Both the position numbers and the translations under genes were made by a program. Shown here piece by piece: positions 6,652 through 8,512 of a DNA stretch of 8,512 nucleotides (the first letter of the stretch is position 1; each line of letters opens with the position of its first letter). The notes under the pieces were generated by a model. That model did no database searches, was not told where the DNA came from, and saw only the letters and a program-made list of their open reading frames with translations. Source of the DNA: Propionivibrio sp. (GTDB lineage: Bacteria; Pseudomonadota; Gammaproteobacteria; Burkholderiales; Rhodocyclaceae); the NCBI GenBank assembly GCA_017990155.1, contig JAGNOM010000104.1, positions 1 through 8,512 of the forward strand. The letters are read 5' to 3'.

Positions 6652-7803
6652 ATGCTTCCACTGCAAAAGACCAAACAGACCTTCATCTCCGCATTTTCCG
6701 TCCAGCCGACGCTCTCGGTCCAGGCACCGGGCCGGGTCAACCTGATCGGCGAACATACCGACTACAACGACGGCTTCGTCCTGCCGTGCGCGATCGACTA
6801 TCACACCGTGATCACTGGTTCGCGGCGGAATGATGACAAGGTTCGCGTCATCGCTGTCGACTACGACGGTGAAGAGGACGAGTTCTCGCTCGATAAGCCG
6901 ATCCAGCCGCGCAAGAATCTGCTCTGGGCGAACTACGTGCGCGGCGTCACGAAGTATCTGATCGAAGCAGGATGTCAGCTGGGTGGCGCCAACCTCGTCA
7001 TCAGCGGCAACGTCCCGCAAGGTGCCGGACTGAGTTCATCGGCCTCGCTTGAAGTGGCGACGGGGCAGTTCTTCAAGTCGCTGTTCGACCTCTCGATCAG
7101 CCCGACCGAAATCGCCCGGATCGGCCAGCGCGCCGAAAACCTGTTCGTCGGCTGCAACTGCGGCATCATGGATCAGCTGATCTCGGCGCAGGGCAAGGCC
7201 GGTCACGCGTTGCTGATCGATTGCCGGAGCCTTGAAACCCAAGCTTTCTCGATGCCGGCCGACCTCGAAGTCGTGATCATCAACTCGAACGTCAAGCGCG
7301 GCCTGGTCGGCAGCGAGTACAACACGCGCCGCGAGCAGTGCGAGGAAGCGGCACGCTTCTTCGGTGTCAAGGCCTTGCGCGACGTCGATCTGGCGACTTT
7401 TGAAGTGAAAAGCGCCGGCCTCGACCCGATCGTCGCGCGTCGGGCGCGTCATATCATTACCGATAGCCAGCGCGCGATCGATCTGGCCGCCACGTTGAAC
7501 GCAGGTGATCTCGCTAAGATCGGACAGCTGATGGCTGACTCGCACGCCTCGATGCGCGATGACTTTGAAATCACCGTACCGCCAGTCGATGCGCTGGTGC
7601 GTATCGTCAAGGAAGCCATCGGCGATGCCGGCGGCGTGCGCATGACGGGCGGCGGCTTCGGCGGCTGCGTCGTGGCGCTGGTACCGCATGATCTCGTCGA
7701 CAAGGTCCGCCAGGCAGTGACGGCGCAATACAAGGTGGAAAGCGGACTCGAAGCGTCGATCTACGTCTGCCACGCTTCGCCGGGCGCGGGACTCTGCGAC
7801 TGA
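6652..7803 (+). CDS. galK: Galactokinase GalK
   Basis: GalK phosphorylates alpha-D-galactose at C1 with ATP, the first committed Leloir step, and feeds GalT. The protein has 383 residues (E. coli GalK is 382) and belongs to the GHMP kinase family. The galactokinase signature GRVNLIGEHTDY is at 27-38. The ATP loop PQGAGLSSSAS is at 122-132. The catalytic aspartate D174 lies in NCGIMDQLIS, and the C-terminal GHMP motif MTGGGFGGC is at 331-339. From memory it is strikingly close to the E. coli protein, including GRVNLIGEHTDYNDGFVLPC. It begins 13 bases after galT with only a poor ribosome site (CGGAA), so translation is probably coupled to galT. A strong hairpin follows ten bases after its stop. 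It is intact. Confidence 0.98.
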   Translation: MLPLQKTKQTFISAFSVQPTLSVQAPGRVNLIGEHTDYNDGFVLPCAIDYHTVITGSRRNDDKVRVIAVDYDGEEDEFSLDKPIQPRKNLLWANYVRGVTKYLIEAGCQLGGANLVISGNVPQGAGLSSSASLEVATGQFFKSLFDLSISPTEIARIGQRAENLFVGCNCGIMDQLISAQGKAGHALLIDCRSLETQAFSMPADLEVVIINSNVKRGLVGSEYNTRREQCEEAARFFGVKALRDVDLATFEVKSAGLDPIVARRARHIITDSQRAIDLAATLNAGDLAKIGQLMADSHASMRDDFEITVPPVDALVRIVKEAIGDAGGVRMTGGGFGGCVVALVPHDLVDKVRQAVTAQYKVESGLEASIYVCHASPGAGLCD

Positions 7804-7812
7804 TCGTCAAAC

Positions 7813-7841
7813 GTTCGGGGCGCCCATCAGGCGCCCCGAAC
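7813..7841. terminator. Hairpin terminator between galK and the convergent exonuclease gene
   Basis: GTTCGGGGCGCC at 7813-7824 and GGCGCCCCGAAC at 7830-7841 form a perfect 12-bp GC-rich stem with the five-base loop CATCA. It lies between two converging stop codons, so it can serve both strands. The tail is poor in T on both sides (CCTTATTCC on the plus strand, GTTTGACG on the minus strand), so termination may be less abrupt than at a classic site. Confidence 0.85.
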
Positions 7842-7870
7842 CTTATTCCAGAGAAGGCAACAACAGCGTC

Positions 7871-8512
7871 CTAGACGCTTGACCAGGCGGCCAGAAACTC
7901 GTGCCAGTGCGGCTTGTCCAGCCGCTCCAGCTCGCTCCGCACGAAGCTGATTTCGCCGTCGTATTCGTCACGGGCAAGTTCGCCGCGCATCAGCCGGAAG
8001 CGCAGCGAAACGAGATAGGTGTTCATCACGTCGGTTTCGCAATAGTCGCGAATTCCGGCAATCTCACCGTTTTGCCATGCTTCCCAGACCTTGCTTCCAT
8101 CCATGCCGAGCTTGCCCGGGAAGCCCATCAGCTTGGCAAGATCATCGAGCGGCGCGTTGGCGCGCGGCTGGTACATCGCGAGCAGATCCATCAGATCGAG
8201 ATGGCGCGTGTGGTAACGGCTGATGTAGTTGTTCCACTTGAAATCGCGGCTGTCGGCGTAGTCGCCGTCGCCTAGATCCCAGTAGCGCGGCGCGACGATG
8301 CCGTGAATCAGGCCGCGGTAGTGCAAGACTGGCAGATCGAAGCCACCGCCGTTCCAGGAAACGACTTGCGGCGTGAATTTCTCGATGCCGTCGAAGAAGC
8401 GCTGGATGATCTCGGCTTCGCTCTGCTCCGGCTCGGCTAGCGACCAGACGCGCAAATCCTTGCCAGCGCGCAGCGCGCAGGAAATCACGGCGACACGCTG
8501 AAGGTGGTGCGG
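7871..8512 (-). CDS. PolB-like 3'-5' exonuclease (5' end beyond window)
   Basis: This is a predicted single-strand 3'-5' exonuclease related to the proofreading domain of family B DNA polymerases (DNA_pol_B_exo2 / COG3298 type). The frame is open to the right edge, giving 213 visible residues that begin PHHLQRVAVISCALRAGK. The GTG at 8486-8488 is internal to a conserved strand and is not the start. Exo II is SWNGGGFD (visible residues 52-59) and Exo III is YCETD (157-161). The Exo I DxE motif should lie in the missing N-terminus. The block WNNYISRYHTRHLDLMDLLA and the stretch GFPGKLGMDGSKVW are typical of this family. It converges on galK across the shared terminator and is probably a housekeeping gene unrelated to galactose use. 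Confidence 0.9.
   Translation of the reverse strand, partial: PHHLQRVAVISCALRAGKDLRVWSLAEPEQSEAEIIQRFFDGIEKFTPQVVSWNGGGFDLPVLHYRGLIHGIVAPRYWDLGDGDYADSRDFKWNNYISRYHTRHLDLMDLLAMYQPRANAPLDDLAKLMGFPGKLGMDGSKVWEAWQNGEIAGIRDYCETDVMNTYLVSLRFRLMRGELARDEYDGEISFVRSELERLDKPHWHEFLAAWSSV

Noticed and set aside
5886..7773. Long minus-strand open frames opposite galT and galK (284 and 245 residues)
   Set aside because: They are mirror frames of codon-biased genes with no ribosome sites or motifs. galT and galK are certain on the other strand.
8486..8488. GTG as start of the exonuclease gene
   Set aside because: The frame stays open to the window edge with conserved residues (PHHLQRVA) ahead of it, and the Exo I motif must lie further upstream.

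Overview
The window looks like a chromosomal segment of a Gram-negative proteobacterium, most likely a betaproteobacterium of the Rhodocyclales type. This is inferred from the GC-rich genes, the high similarity of every protein to proteobacterial families, and a PolB-like exonuclease of the form I associate with that group. No marker gene fixes the genus.

Layout. From the left edge to about 4.4 kb, four genes read leftwards: ytfQ (sugar-binding protein), ytfR (double ATPase), ytfT (permease) and yjfF (permease, cut by the left edge). Together they form a complete CUT2-type ABC sugar importer of the galactofuranose/galactose YtfQRT-YjfF class. The last three genes are joined by 4-base ATGA overlaps. 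ytfQ is set apart from ytfR by 171 bases that hold a 10-bp stem-loop. From 4.41 to 5.61 kb lies a long, AT-richer gap with no credible gene. From 5.6 to 7.8 kb, galT and galK read rightwards as a two-gene Leloir operon that ends at a strong 12-bp hairpin. A PolB-type 3'-5' exonuclease gene, cut by the right edge, converges on that hairpin and is probably unrelated housekeeping.

How it fits together. The importer would bring in galactose or galactofuranose, which in free form equilibrates with galactopyranose. GalK would phosphorylate it and GalT would exchange it with UDP-glucose. No epimerase (galE), mutarotase (galM) or regulator gene is visible, so these must lie elsewhere.

The least ordinary part is the 1.2-kb divergent gap. 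A near-identical 20-base element (18/20) sits beside the candidate promoter of each operon. An 11-base element overlaps the -10 of galT and recurs at a second candidate ytfQ promoter. A perfect 12-bp inverted repeat with about 52 bp between arm centres sits just upstream of the ytfQ promoter region. These suggest joint control of the two operons by an unidentified factor. I found no mobile element, tRNA, rRNA or CRISPR array, and no clearly new gene system.
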